A DNA stretch of 64,000 bases from Hymenobacter amundsenii (GCF_002204745.1 NZ_NIRR01000007.1:86436-150435); one strand, 5' to 3'; positions 51,886 to 61,267 are shown, counted from the first letter of the stretch. Program-made: numbers and translations. Notes: a model not told the origin generated them from the letters alone.

Positions 51886-54800
51886 ATGCCCGTTTTCTCG
51901 CACCTGCACTCGCACACCCAATATTCGCTGCTCGATGGTCAGGCCTCCATTTCGGCTCTGATGAAGAAGGCGTCGGCCGATGGGATGCCCGCTGTGGCCC
52001 TCACCGACCACGGCAACATGTTCGGGGCGTTCAACTTCGTGGCCGAGGCCAACAAGTACAATGTGAAACCCATCGTGGGCTGCGAGTTTTACATGGTGGA
52101 AGACCGCCACAAGAAGGCCTTCAGCCGCGAGAAGGGCGAGCGGGACAAGCGCTACCACCAGCTGCTGCTGGCCAAGGACCAGGACGGCTACCACAACCTG
52201 AGCAAGCTGTGTTCCATGAGCTTTATTGAGGGCGTATACAGCAAGTTTCCGCGCATCGATCGGGAGCTGCTGCTCAAGTACCACAAGGGCCTGATTGCTA
52301 CTTCCTGCTGCATCGGGGCCGAGATTCCGCAGGCCATTCTGTTCCAGGGCGAAGCTCAAGCCGAGGAGCTGCTCAAGTGGTGGCTGGATGTGTTCGAGGA
52401 CGATTACTACATTGAGATTCAGCGCCACGGGCTGATGAACTTCGATGGCACCGGCAAAAGCCAGGAAGACGTGAATCAGGTGCTGCTCGGGCTGGCCAAG
52501 AAGTACAACGTCAAAGTCATCTGCACCAACGACTCGCACTACGTGGAGCAGACCGACTTCGCGCCCCATGACATCCTGCTCTGCGTGAATACCGGCGAGG
52601 AGCACAGTATCCCGGTCGGCGACTTTCAGACTCAGTATTTCCGGCTGATTTCCCAGGATAACAAGGTGCTCTACGACCACCTCGACAACCTGCGGCCCCT
52701 GGCCGGCCAGGATGCCGCCGTGCGCCGCCAGCTCCAGCGCATCGATGAAGAGGCCCAGGCCCCCCGGCCCAAGTCGCGCTTCGGTTTCGCCAACGACCAG
52801 TTCTACTTCAAGAACCAGGCGGAGATGAACGCGCTGTTCGCCGACGTGCCGGAAAGCGTGGACAACACGAACGAAATCGTGGACAAAATCACGCCGCCTA
52901 AGCTCCAGCGCGACATTCTGCTGCCCAACTTCCCGATTCCGGTTGAGCACGCCAACGCCGACGCCTTCCTGCGCCACCTCACTTATAAAGGTGCGTTTGA
53001 GGGCGAGAAGCGTCGCTACTCCGACCGCACGCCCGAAATTGAGGAGCGGCTGGACTATGAGCTGCGCGTGATTGAGACGATGGGTTTCGCGGGTTACTTC
53101 CTCATCACCCAGGACTTCATCAACCACGGCCGCAACATTGGGGTGGCCGTGGGGCCGGGCCGAGGCTCGGCGGCGGGCTCGGCCGTGGCCTACTGCGTGG
53201 GCATCACCAACATCGACCCCATTAAGTATTCGCTGCTGTTCGAGCGTTTCCTGAACCCTGAGCGCGTGTCGATGCCCGATATCGACATCGACTTCGACGA
53301 CGTGAACCGCCAGCGCGTGATTGATTACGTGGTGGGCAAATACGGCAAAACCCAGGTGGCCCAGATTATCACCTTCGGTACGATGGCCGCCAAATCCAGC
53401 ATCAAGGACGTGTCGCGGGCCATGGATCTGCCCCTGGCCATGGCCAACGACCTGGTGAAAATGGTGCCCGATCAGGTGGGGACCACCCTCACCAAGGCCT
53501 TCGCCGAAAACCAGGAGCTCGACATGATCCGGCGCGACGAAGCGCCCGACAACCTGCGCGGCCAGATTCTGCGGCTGGCCACCCAGCTCGAAGGCTCGGT
53601 GCGCAACACCGGCATCCACGCCGCCGGCATCATCATCGCCCCCGACGACATCACCAAGTACATTCCGGTTTCGACGTCCAAGGAATCGGAACTGCTCATC
53701 ACCCAATTCGACGGCAAGGTGATTGAGAGTGCCGGGATGCTCAAAATGGACTTCCTGGGTTTGAAGACGCTCACGATTATCGTGGATGCCATCAACCTGA
53801 TTGAGAAAAATCACGGCGTTAAAATCGACATCGACGAAATTCCGATTGACGATCTGAAAACCTACGAGCTGTATCAGCGCGGCGACACCATTGGCACGTT
53901 CCAGTTTGAGAGCGAGGGCATGCGCATGTACCTCAAGGACCTCAAGCCGACCAACATCGAGGACCTGATTGCCATGAACGCCCTCTACCGCCCGGGCCCG
54001 ATGCAGTTCATCCCCAACTTCATCAACCGCAAGCACGGCCGCGAGGATGTTGACTACCCGCACGAGCTGCTGGAACCCATCCTGAACTACTCCCAGGGCA
54101 TTATGGTATACCAGGAGCAGATTATGCAGGCGGCCCAGATTCTGGCCGGCTACTCGCTGGGTGGTGCCGACTTGCTGCGCCGGGCCATGGGCAAGAAGGA
54201 TATGAAAAAAATGGCTCAGGAGCGGGACAAATTCTGCGAGGGGGCCAAGAAGCTGCACGGCATCGTGGCTAAAAAGGCTAACGAGGTGTTCGACGTGATG
54301 GAGAAGTTTGCGGCTTATGGCTTCAACCGCTCCCACTCGGCCGCCTACTCGCTGGTGGCCTACCAGACCGGCTACCTCAAGGCCCACTACCCGGCCGAGT
54401 ACATGGCCGCCGTGCTCACCAACAACATGGGCGACATCAAGAAGGTAACCTTCTTCATCGAGGAAGCCCGCAAGCAGAACGTGGCCGTGCTCGGGCCCGA
54501 TGTCAACGAATCCATCCTCAAGTTCAACGTAAACAAGCAAGGCCAGATTCGCTTCGGCATGGCCGCCGTAAAGGGCGCGGGTGAGGCCGCGGTAGAGGAA
54601 ATCGTGCAGGAGCGCGAGAAGGGTGGCCATTACGCCGATATTTTCGACTTCTCGCGCCGCGTAAACCTGCGGGCCGTGAACAAGAAGACCTTCGAGAGCA
54701 TGGCTCAGGCTGGCGCCTTCGACTCGTTCGACCGCTACCACCGCCGCCAGTTCCTGGAAGCGCCGGGCAACGACCAGAGCCTGATTGAGAAGGCCATGAA

Positions 54801-55569
54801 AGTGGGCCAGCAGCACCAGGCGGCCAAGGAGTCAGCTCAACAGAGCCTGTTTGGCGGCGGCGGCGGCGAAATGGCCATTCCGATGCCCAAGATTCAGGAT
54901 ATGGAGCCCTGGAGCCCCACCGAGAAGCTGCGCCGCGAAAAGGAAGTCGTGGGTTTCTACCTCTCGGGCCACCCGCTCGACGACTTCAAACTGGAAATTG
55001 ACTCCTACTGCACCTGCGGATTAGATAAGATTGAGAGCTACAAGAACCGCGACATTACGGTGGCCGGCCTGATTTCGAACGTGCTGTTCAAGACCACTAA
55101 AACTGGCCACCCCTTCGTCAGCTTCAACATCGAAGACTACGATTCGAGCCTCAACCTTGCCCTGTTCCGCGACGACTACACCAAGTTTTCCAGCATCATC
55201 AACCCCCGCAACTACGACAAGGAGCAGGTGCCGCCCATGTTCATCCGGGGCAAGTACGCCCAACGCTTCCGCGACTCCGACCAGTTCGAGTTCAAGATCA
55301 TGACTATGGAGCCGCTCTTCAACGTGGCCGAGAAGCTGGCCAACGGCGTACGCGTGCAGTTGGACCTGCGCACCATCACGGAGCCCTTCATGGACCGCTT
55401 CATGGAAGCCGTGGAAAGCGCAGCCGGCTCGAAAAAACTCGAAATCAAGTTCGCCGAGCCCCACGAGCACCTCGCCGTAGACACCTATTCGCGCCGCTAC
55501 CGCATCGAGCCCAAGGAATTCATCCGCAAAATGCGCGAAATGGAAATTGAGGCCTGCCAACTGATATAA
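51886..55569 (+). CDS. dnaE: DNA polymerase III alpha subunit
   Basis: A 1227-residue replicative polymerase. The PHP domain starts HLHSHTQYSLLDG (His at 6, 8 and 10). The palm carries the catalytic aspartates D465 and D467 in PDIDIDFDD, preceded by VGPGRGSAAGSAVAYCVG. After the fingers come the tandem helix-hairpin-helix region and an OB-fold (DITVAGLISNVLFKTTKTGHPFVSFNIED). The length fits the Bacteroidota DnaE1 type. A terminator follows. Confidence 0.98.
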   Translation: MPVFSHLHSHTQYSLLDGQASISALMKKASADGMPAVALTDHGNMFGAFNFVAEANKYNVKPIVGCEFYMVEDRHKKAFSREKGERDKRYHQLLLAKDQDGYHNLSKLCSMSFIEGVYSKFPRIDRELLLKYHKGLIATSCCIGAEIPQAILFQGEAQAEELLKWWLDVFEDDYYIEIQRHGLMNFDGTGKSQEDVNQVLLGLAKKYNVKVICTNDSHYVEQTDFAPHDILLCVNTGEEHSIPVGDFQTQYFRLISQDNKVLYDHLDNLRPLAGQDAAVRRQLQRIDEEAQAPRPKSRFGFANDQFYFKNQAEMNALFADVPESVDNTNEIVDKITPPKLQRDILLPNFPIPVEHANADAFLRHLTYKGAFEGEKRRYSDRTPEIEERLDYELRVIETMGFAGYFLITQDFINHGRNIGVAVGPGRGSAAGSAVAYCVGITNIDPIKYSLLFERFLNPERVSMPDIDIDFDDVNRQRVIDYVVGKYGKTQVAQIITFGTMAAKSSIKDVSRAMDLPLAMANDLVKMVPDQVGTTLTKAFAENQELDMIRRDEAPDNLRGQILRLATQLEGSVRNTGIHAAGIIIAPDDITKYIPVSTSKESELLITQFDGKVIESAGMLKMDFLGLKTLTIIVDAINLIEKNHGVKIDIDEIPIDDLKTYELYQRGDTIGTFQFESEGMRMYLKDLKPTNIEDLIAMNALYRPGPMQFIPNFINRKHGREDVDYPHELLEPILNYSQGIMVYQEQIMQAAQILAGYSLGGADLLRRAMGKKDMKKMAQERDKFCEGAKKLHGIVAKKANEVFDVMEKFAAYGFNRSHSAAYSLVAYQTGYLKAHYPAEYMAAVLTNNMGDIKKVTFFIEEARKQNVAVLGPDVNESILKFNVNKQGQIRFGMAAVKGAGEAAVEEIVQEREKGGHYADIFDFSRRVNLRAVNKKTFESMAQAGAFDSFDRYHRRQFLEAPGNDQSLIEKAMKVGQQHQAAKESAQQSLFGGGGGEMAIPMPKIQDMEPWSPTEKLRREKEVVGFYLSGHPLDDFKLEIDSYCTCGLDKIESYKNRDITVAGLISNVLFKTTKTGHPFVSFNIEDYDSSLNLALFRDDYTKFSSIINPRNYDKEQVPPMFIRGKYAQRFRDSDQFEFKIMTMEPLFNVAEKLANGVRVQLDLRTITEPFMDRFMEAVESAAGSKKLEIKFAEPHEHLAVDTYSRRYRIEPKEFIRKMREMEIEACQLI

Positions 55570-55613
55570 GTTGCTGGCTGCATTGCTTTTTCGCTGATTA
55601 ATCCGATTTTTAT

Positions 55614-55650
55614 AGCCGCCACCGCTTTCAAAAGCCGTGGCGGCTTTATT
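55614..55650 (+). terminator. Terminator after dnaE
   Basis: AGCCGCCAC (55614-55622) pairs with GTGGCGGCT (55637-55645), with an inner GCTTT/AAAGC stem, followed by TTATTT. An open frame starting GTG at 55637 would begin inside this hairpin, so that start is rejected. Confidence 0.7.
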
Positions 55651-55672
55651 TCATCCTACATTACAGTTGCTG

Positions 55673-56992
55673 ATGTCGTTATCTTTTCGCGGGGGTCTAT
55701 CAGTACTTATCTTCTTGGTAGGCGTACTACTAGCTCGGCCGGCGGTGGCCCAGCACTACCTCAACCTGAGCCGCCAATTAATTACCCTACCATCCCGAAC
55801 GGTATACGTGGCTCAATTGCTAGATGGACGGCCCGACAAACTACCGATTGGCCTAGTCTATCAGGGCCTGAACGGCCACTCGACGACTGTACTCTTCCGG
55901 CGCGGGCTGGAATCGGAACTCACCGAGTTTCTGCAGCAGCAGGTGCCCGCACGCCCCGCCGACCATGCCGTGGTGCTGTGTTTACGGCAGTTGCGGGTGA
56001 GCGAGCGAATGGCGGGCTTAGGAGAAAAGGCCAGCGCCGATTTGGCGGCCGACGTGTACGAGCAGCGGCCCGATGGCTACCATTTCGTGCGGAGCGTAGC
56101 GGCCCACACGTCGGCTCGTACCCCCGAAGCCACCGATTTGCATGCGTACCATGTCGCGCTGCTGTTGCAAAAGTGTTTGGAGCAGCTCACGACCTACGAC
56201 TGGTCCGAAGCCGCTACCGGTCCGACCCTGACCCTCGGTCAGCTACTTGCCGACACGCCCCCGGCCACGGTCCCAGCAGCCTCGGCGAGCGGACCCGCTA
56301 TGCTGCGGGAATTTCCCCGAGCGGGAGTATATTACACGTTCGAGCAGTTTCTGACCAACACCCCCGCCCCTGGCTTGCGGGTCTCAGCCGATACGGTGGC
56401 CTTTGGTTTCGGTGCCCCACAGGCCCGCCTGCAGTGGCTGGGCGTGCCCCGGTTACGGGTTAAAGTAGTTAACGAGAAGAACCAGAACCAGCCCACCAAG
56501 GAGGTATGGGGATTTTCGGATGGTCACCAACTTTTTGTACAGCACCAGAAGAACTTTTTTCCGCTGCATCGCCACCGCGACTTTTTTACTTTCGTAGGCG
56601 AAACTCCCCCCGACGTTGCCTACATGCAGGCCCGCGCCCAAGCCCAGGCCCGGGCGCAACTGAGCGCCGCTGCTTTGGGCGTCGGTTTCTCGCGGGTTCA
56701 CGGCATCGACCACTCGGCCGAGCCGATGGGCTACGCCCTAGATATGCGCACCGGCGAGCGGCCAGTTTCCGAACCCACTGCTGCCCCCGCCAGCCCGTAC
56801 CGACACGGCTTATATCTACCTGTACCGCTATGCCGACGCCTCAACCGCGCCAGTTGCTTTTTCGCTCGACAACCAAGCGGCCGGCCAGCTACCAGTCCGC
56901 GAATACCTGGAGATTCCTTGTCCTTCGCCCGGCCGGATACTTCGGCTGTGCCTGGAGTTGCCTGGCTGGCCCTGTCAACTCATCATACCTAA
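55673..56992 (+). CDS. Secreted protein of unknown function, frameshifted near the 3' end
   Basis: This frame gives 439 residues with signal peptide MSLSFRGGLSVLIFLVGVLLARPAVAQ. The body (about 28-365) shows two similar halves, each with YxxxGFG- or FGFGAPQAR-like beta segments. After residue about 370 the frame turns into low-similarity Pro/Arg/Ser sequence, while the +1 frame carries a clear coding pattern to the TAA at 57129-57131. An extra C in the run 56784-56788 explains this. No domain family was named. Confidence 0.65.
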   Translation: MSLSFRGGLSVLIFLVGVLLARPAVAQHYLNLSRQLITLPSRTVYVAQLLDGRPDKLPIGLVYQGLNGHSTTVLFRRGLESELTEFLQQQVPARPADHAVVLCLRQLRVSERMAGLGEKASADLAADVYEQRPDGYHFVRSVAAHTSARTPEATDLHAYHVALLLQKCLEQLTTYDWSEAATGPTLTLGQLLADTPPATVPAASASGPAMLREFPRAGVYYTFEQFLTNTPAPGLRVSADTVAFGFGAPQARLQWLGVPRLRVKVVNEKNQNQPTKEVWGFSDGHQLFVQHQKNFFPLHRHRDFFTFVGETPPDVAYMQARAQAQARAQLSAAALGVGFSRVHGIDHSAEPMGYALDMRTGERPVSEPTAAPASPYRHGLYLPVPLCRRLNRASCFFARQPSGRPATSPRIPGDSLSFARPDTSAVPGVAWLALSTHHT

Positions 56993-57131
56993 CCCTGCCG
57001 GTCTCAATTATTTGCGCGTGACAGCCAACGGCGGAGACACTAAACGGCCGGTATGCGAGTGGGTTAGTACCCGGCAAGGTGAGACCGATCTGGACGAAAT
57101 AGACCGGCAGAAACAGGCTGGGGCCCGGTAA
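56786..57131 (+). pseudogene. Out-of-frame C-terminal part of the secreted protein gene
   Basis: In the +1 frame the sequence reads RTDTAYIYLYRYADASTAPV through LRLCLELPGWPCQLIIPN and NYLRVTANGG to TRQGETDLDEIDRQKQAGAR and a stop. The order of hydrophobic strands, a Cys-containing turn and a charged end looks like a genuine small domain. With one C fewer at 56784-56788 it joins the upstream frame as EPTAAPPARTDTAYIY. Confidence 0.7.
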
Positions 57132-57148
57132 ATATCACCCATCACTAC

Positions 57149-57190
57149 GCAGAACGCCCCGCCCGGAAAAACCGGACGGGGGCGTTCTGC
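57149..57190. terminator. Two-way terminator
   Basis: GCAGAACGCCCC (57149-57160) and GGGGCGTTCTGC ending at 57190, with inner CCCGG/CCGG pairing around AAAAA. It separates convergent genes. Confidence 0.75.
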
Positions 57191-57231
57191 TTCGATCGAG
57201 AAAAGCGATAAGCTTCCTTAATGCAGGATTG

Positions 57232-58077
57232 TTATTTCGTGCGGTTCTGGTCGTTGCGCACGTCTTTGGTACCGAGCTGCTCCACATCTACTTCCGTCTT
57301 GCGGACCGTTTCGCGGATTTTTTCCTCGTGTTCGGTTACTTTTTTGCCCAGCGTTACCTCTTCCACTACACGGGCCTCTTTGCCCACTACGGCCCGCTCA
57401 GCGCGCTCGGTTACCTCTACGTTACCTTCTTTGAAAGCATCGAAGTCGGCCTCCGTAGCCGGACGGTTTACCGCCTTACGGTCCACGCTCACGTGCTCTT
57501 CCCGCAACCGGACGCTGGCTTCTACCGGGCGCTCCACAATGCGGCTGCGCAGACGGGCACCACCGGTTTGCTCTACGCGCTTGCCTACCTGGAGTTTCTC
57601 CTCGATTACCTTAGCCGAAGCCACACCGTCGTTGGTAGTTGCGGCGGCATTGCCGGCCGCCATTGCATTGCCTTTGTAACCAGTCTGCTGGGCTTTCTCG
57701 TTCACGTCGAGGGCTCCGGCATTGTCCATTATTTCGGCAGCCTTGTGGGCATGGTCAGCCGACTTGCAATGCACCGTTACCATCGAGTGGCTATTGCGGG
57801 CTACATGCGAATAACGGTTCGCATCGTCGTCGTCGCCGAACAGGTTGCTGAAGAAGTTACCGATGCTGTCGCCAGTACGACCAGCGGCGTCGCCTGCTGC
57901 TTCGGTAGTAGTTCCGGTGTTGTTATAGTAGTTGCTACCCTGTTTCGAATCGCGGGAGATGGTGTCCACATCGTCGAGCGAGAAACCAGCTGCTTTGAGC
58001 TGCTGAGCCGCTTGCTGAGCGTGGGTGGCGGTATCGAAAATTCCTACTACGGTCTGGTTCATGGTATTTTGATTCAT
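57232..58077 (-). CDS. DUF2382 (YsnF/AvaK) stress protein with N-terminal YflT-like domain
   Basis: A 281-residue protein. Residues about 5-140 resemble the heat-induced YflT/general stress domain (VVGIFDTATHAQQAAQQLKAAGFSLDDVDTISRD), which usually binds small partners. Residues about 155-270 are a DUF2382 domain (VIEEKLQVGKRVEQTGGARLRSRIVERPVEASVRLREEHV). Such proteins are linked to general stress in many bacteria. The start context ATACCATGAA is present twice, 15 bases apart (58077 and 58062), so either ATG could be used. Confidence 0.85.
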   Translation of the reverse strand: MNQNTMNQTVVGIFDTATHAQQAAQQLKAAGFSLDDVDTISRDSKQGSNYYNNTGTTTEAAGDAAGRTGDSIGNFFSNLFGDDDDANRYSHVARNSHSMVTVHCKSADHAHKAAEIMDNAGALDVNEKAQQTGYKGNAMAAGNAAATTNDGVASAKVIEEKLQVGKRVEQTGGARLRSRIVERPVEASVRLREEHVSVDRKAVNRPATEADFDAFKEGNVEVTERAERAVVGKEARVVEEVTLGKKVTEHEEKIRETVRKTEVDVEQLGTKDVRNDQNRTK

Positions 58078-58118
58078 GGTATTGATTTATAAGTGATTGG
58101 AAAGAAAAGAGTTTTTTT

Positions 58119-58571
58119 TTAAGGCTGAGGGGGCACTGAATTGTCTGCGCTACGCTCAACCCTGATTTGTTCTTGGCGTAGCGTTACCGTACTGGTGTGC
58201 GGCTCTTCCACCACGCGCTTGCTGATGCGGAGTTCCTCCACAACCAACACCCGGGTAACGACCACCTCGCGCAGAATAGGCACAATCAGCACATCACCTT
58301 CTTGGCGGCTACCGGGTAGCGGCGCGTCGTCGGCCACAAACTGATTGACAGGTACATGCTCTACCTGAACTTCATCGTGCTGAAGCAACACGTTTACCTC
58401 CTGCTCGTGCTCCTGCACCGTTTTGCTGATGCGAACCCGGCCGGTTTCGACCAAGTTGCGGTCAATTACTACTTGCTCCTCTACTACGGGCAGCACCATT
58501 GGCCGACGATTTTCCGACTTTAGCCGGTTATCAGCCACCTGATTAGCATCAAAAACAGAGTCGGCTTGCAT
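58119..58571 (-). CDS. DUF2382 domain protein
   Basis: A 150-residue protein with the same domain as its downstream neighbour: VVEEQVVIDRNLVETGRVRISKTVQEHEQEVNVLLQHDEVQVEHVPV, then a second half-repeat VVVTRVLVVEELRISKRVVEE. It starts MQADSVFDANQVAD; the ATG at 58571 is preferred to an upstream one that adds a non-matching 27 residues. It lies 41 bases before the other DUF2382 gene, so both are probably on one transcript. Confidence 0.8.
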   Translation of the reverse strand: MQADSVFDANQVADNRLKSENRRPMVLPVVEEQVVIDRNLVETGRVRISKTVQEHEQEVNVLLQHDEVQVEHVPVNQFVADDAPLPGSRQEGDVLIVPILREVVVTRVLVVEELRISKRVVEEPHTSTVTLRQEQIRVERSADNSVPPQP

Positions 58572-58969
58572 AGACAGTGAAAAGAGTAAGTAAGACGTTG
58601 CCCTTGTTATTACGCCCCTATTGGCTACTGGTTCGGGAAGTCGGTAAAGCAAGTGCCTGCTGGTCAGCCTTGGTTTTGCACTATGAATATATATATTTAT
58701 TCACATACTGATTACATAAGAGCGCCTCTAGACTAACTATGGTGTATTCTTGACTTTTACAAGCTCAACTATTTGATCATTTGCCAATTGCCTGATTCGG
58801 GGATGCTTTTTTTCAAATAAATTTATGTTCTACCAGCTATAGTTTAGCTGTGACAAAACGCATTGTTCTGCTTTTGAAGTCCGAGATTTCAGCTTGGCTG
58901 AACGACGCTAAAATGCACGTGAGTGGCTATCGGATGCTCTCTATCAACGTGTCGGATTGAACTCAAAAT
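58572..58969. other. AT-rich divergent intergenic region
   Basis: About 400 bases between the DUF2382 operon and the GbsR-type gene, with alternating AT (ATATATATTTATTCAC). No gene was seen. It probably contains the DUF2382 promoter. Confidence 0.4.
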
Positions 58970-58995
58970 AAACTTTCAATTTATATTGAAAGTTT
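58970..58995. promoter_or_regulatory. Operator with perfect 11-bp arms before the GbsR-type gene
   Basis: Arms AAACTTTCAAT (58970-58980) and ATTGAAAGTTT (58985-58995) with spacer TTAT. The right arm covers the -33 TTG of the gene's own promoter, so binding would block transcription. A copy lies at 59568. Confidence 0.8.
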
Positions 58996-59015
58996 GAAAT
59001 CTTCTCCTACATTTG
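58986..59015 (+). promoter_or_regulatory. Promoter of the GbsR-type gene
   Basis: TTG at 58986-58988, a 19-base gap, then TACATTTG at 59008-59015: a perfect -33/-7 pair. The predicted start site falls at about 59020-59022, on the start codon, so the message is leaderless or nearly so. Confidence 0.7.
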
Positions 59016-59019
59016 AGGC

Positions 59020-59541
59020 ATGCAACTCGACGAAGCCAAAAGCCGGTTCATTGAAGGGTGGGGCACCTTGGGCTCCGCCTGGGGCGTGAGCCGGACCATG
59101 GCTCAGGTCCATGCGCTACTACTGGTTTCGGTGGGCGCGCTGAGTGCCGAAGACATCATGGAGCAGCTCCAGATTTCGCGGGGCAACGCCAACCTCAACG
59201 TGCGGGCCCTTATGGATTGGGGCCTCGTGCGCAAGGAGCTGCGGCCCGGAGAGCGGCGCGAGTTTTTCTCCGCCGAGAAGGATATTCACCGGGTGGCTAC
59301 CCTCATTTTGCAGGAGCGCCACAAGCGCGAGTTGGCGCCCATCATGCGGGTGCTGGGTGAAATCCGGCAAGTGGAACCCTCTCCCACCGTCTCGGCGGAG
59401 GAAGCACAGGCTTTCACCCAGATGATTGGCAGCATCCAGAACTTCGCCGAATTCGCCGACCGGGCCGCCGCCACCCTCATCAAAGCCGATGAGAACTGGT
59501 TCTTGAGCACGTTCATGAAGCTCATGCGGCCCCGCTCCTAA
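59020..59541 (+). CDS. GbsR/MarR-family transcriptional regulator
   Basis: A 173-residue winged-helix protein. MQLDEAKSRFIEGWGTLGSAWGVSRTMAQVHALLLVS and EDIMEQLQISRGNANLNVRALMDWGLVRKELRPGERREFFSAEKD match the GbsR group. The C-terminal helical part probably mediates dimerisation. Two operator copies, at its own promoter and before the downstream SDR gene, indicate that it represses itself and the next operon. The inducer is unknown. Confidence 0.93.
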   Translation: MQLDEAKSRFIEGWGTLGSAWGVSRTMAQVHALLLVSVGALSAEDIMEQLQISRGNANLNVRALMDWGLVRKELRPGERREFFSAEKDIHRVATLILQERHKRELAPIMRVLGEIRQVEPSPTVSAEEAQAFTQMIGSIQNFAEFADRAAATLIKADENWFLSTFMKLMRPRS

Positions 59542-59567
59542 GGCAAACCTATTTTTTTGTCATCATA

Positions 59568-59589
59568 TTTCAATTTTTATTGAAAGTTT
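59568..59589. promoter_or_regulatory. Second copy of the GbsR-type operator
   Basis: TTTCAAT (59568-59574), spacer TTTT, ATTGAAAGTTT (59579-59589). It matches the first operator at 21 of 22 positions over TTTCAATTTNTATTGAAAG. It lies 70 bases before the SDR gene. Confidence 0.75.
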
Positions 59590-59659
59590 AATAAGAACAG
59601 GCATCGAGATTATATTCCTCGGATTCCCCTTTCTCCCTCTTCTTTTCATCCTCTCGGTT

Positions 59660-60577
59660 ATGGAACGACCCAAACTGATTCTCGCGGGCGGCAGTGGCTT
59701 CCTGGGTCGACACCTGGCCCGGCACTTTACCCAGTTGGGCTACGCCGTAGTAGTGCTAGGACGCACCGCCCGGCCGGGCGTAGTCCGCTGGAACGGGCGT
59801 ACGGTGGGGCCGTGGGCGGCGGAGTTGGAAGGAGCTGCCGTGCTCATCAACCTGGCCGGCAAATCGGTGGACTGCCGCTACCACGCCGTGAACCGCTACG
59901 CCATCGTGCGCAGCCGCACCGACAGCACCCGGATATTGGGCGAAGCCGTGGCGGCCTGTGTTACTCCGCCGGCAGTGTGGCTGAACGCTTCCACGGCCAC
60001 TATTTACCAAGACACCCGGGAAGCACAGCCGGCCAATACGGAAACCCACGGCTTGCTCGGGCGGAATTTCTCGGAGACGGTTGCCCAGCGCTGGGAAGCC
60101 GAGTTCAACCTGGCCCCGGTGCCCGCCACCCGCCGCGTAGCCCTGCGTGCGGCCATTGTGCTGGGTACCGATGGAGGAGCGCTACCCGTAATGGCCCAAC
60201 TGGCCCGCTTCGGCCTTTGCACGCCGCAGGGCAGCGGTCAGCAATGCATCAGTTGGTTGCACATCGCCGACTTCTGCCGGGCCGTGGAGTTTCTGGTGGC
60301 TCGCCCAGACCTAGAAGGGGCGTTCAACCTCTGCGCCCCCGCACCCCTGTCCAACCACGCGTTCATGGCCCTGCTCGACCAGCACTACCGCCCGCGCTGG
60401 CACCTGCCGCAACCCCAATGGCTGCTCGAAATCGGGGCATTCCTGCTGGGCACTGAAACCGAGCTGATTCTTAAGAGCCGCAAGGTGATACCGGACCGCC
60501 TGCTCAGCGCGGGCTTCCGGTTTCGGTTTTCCGACTGCCCCACCGCCCTGGCCGATTTACTGCCGCGGCTAACCTAA
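59660..60577 (+). CDS. SDR39U1-type epimerase, second paralogue
   Basis: A 305-residue short-chain dehydrogenase-like protein. The nucleotide motif reads AGGSGFLG (residues 9-16), and VLINLAGKSVDCRYH, LNASTATIYQD, RAAIVLGTDGGALPVM and SWLHIADFCRAVEFL follow. It differs clearly from the copy at 6414 (for example SVDCRYHAVNR instead of SVSDGKWTRER). It is downstream of an operator of the GbsR-type regulator and is followed by a small membrane protein gene. Confidence 0.88.
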   Translation: MERPKLILAGGSGFLGRHLARHFTQLGYAVVVLGRTARPGVVRWNGRTVGPWAAELEGAAVLINLAGKSVDCRYHAVNRYAIVRSRTDSTRILGEAVAACVTPPAVWLNASTATIYQDTREAQPANTETHGLLGRNFSETVAQRWEAEFNLAPVPATRRVALRAAIVLGTDGGALPVMAQLARFGLCTPQGSGQQCISWLHIADFCRAVEFLVARPDLEGAFNLCAPAPLSNHAFMALLDQHYRPRWHLPQPQWLLEIGAFLLGTETELILKSRKVIPDRLLSAGFRFRFSDCPTALADLLPRLT

Positions 60578-60676
60578 CTCCTGCCTGGGCCAGCTTCAGC
60601 AGTAGCTCGATTATTCTTCAGCGCAGCTCTCATTCTTCATCTTTCTTTCATTCCTCACCCTTTTTCCCTTACTACC

Positions 60677-61045
60677 ATGAACTTTCACCTCCTCGTTTAC
60701 GGCGTGTACCTGCCCGCCACGGTTGTACTCACGGTCTGGGTCGCCCGCACATTGTTCACCAATGGCCGCACGTTTCTGGTCGATATCTTTCACGGCAATG
60801 AGGCCCTGGCCGATTCGGTGAACAAGCTGCTGCTAACGGGTTTTTACCTCATCAACATCGGCTACGCCATGCTTACGCTCCGCAGTACCGACCCCATCGG
60901 TAGCTACCAGCAGAGCGTGGAACTGCTCAGCGTGAAGGTGGGAACCATCATCCTGATTCTGGGCGGCATGCACTTCTTCAACCTCTACGTGTTCTACAAA
61001 TTACGCAACCGCGCGCAGCAGTACGCCAAGGCGTATCACTCTTGA
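60677..61045 (+). CDS. Small membrane protein downstream of the SDR gene
   Basis: A 122-residue protein with three hydrophobic segments (YGVYLPATVVLTVWVARTLF, KLLLTGFYLINIGYAMLTL, VGTIILILGGMHFFNLYVF). No family recognised. Gene order suggests it is in the operon controlled by the GbsR-type regulator. The 100 bases before it are pyrimidine-rich with a weak 7-base period (TCATTCT, TCATCTT). Confidence 0.65.
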   Translation: MNFHLLVYGVYLPATVVLTVWVARTLFTNGRTFLVDIFHGNEALADSVNKLLLTGFYLINIGYAMLTLRSTDPIGSYQQSVELLSVKVGTIILILGGMHFFNLYVFYKLRNRAQQYAKAYHS

Positions 61046-61267
61046 TGCCTGCTAATTAACGCCGCCCGATGTGGGTTGTATTCTGGCCCCGGTAGCCGCG
61101 CCTTGCCTGGGGCGTAGCCGCCGGGGCTCCGGGCAGGTTGGGCGGCAAAACTGCCACTCTGGCCGAAGTGAACTTTCCGGCCTACTCCTTGTTGGAACGC
61201 AATCTGCTACCTTGCGGGCCGCTTGTTCGTATAGAAGCACTACACCTTTCAACCAAACCTGACTATC

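Noticed and set aside
51871..54816. A 981-codon open frame on the minus strand inside dnaE
   Set aside because: It is the mirror of a strongly biased high-GC gene; it has no domain, and dnaE on the plus strand is certain. Similar long antisense frames at 252-1814, 13863-15017, 25379-26011 and 41628-42710 were dropped for the same reason.
61192..61214. Promoter TTG/TACCTTG before trxA
   Set aside because: The -7 motif lacks one T and the spacing is 13 rather than about 19 bases; not reported as a feature.
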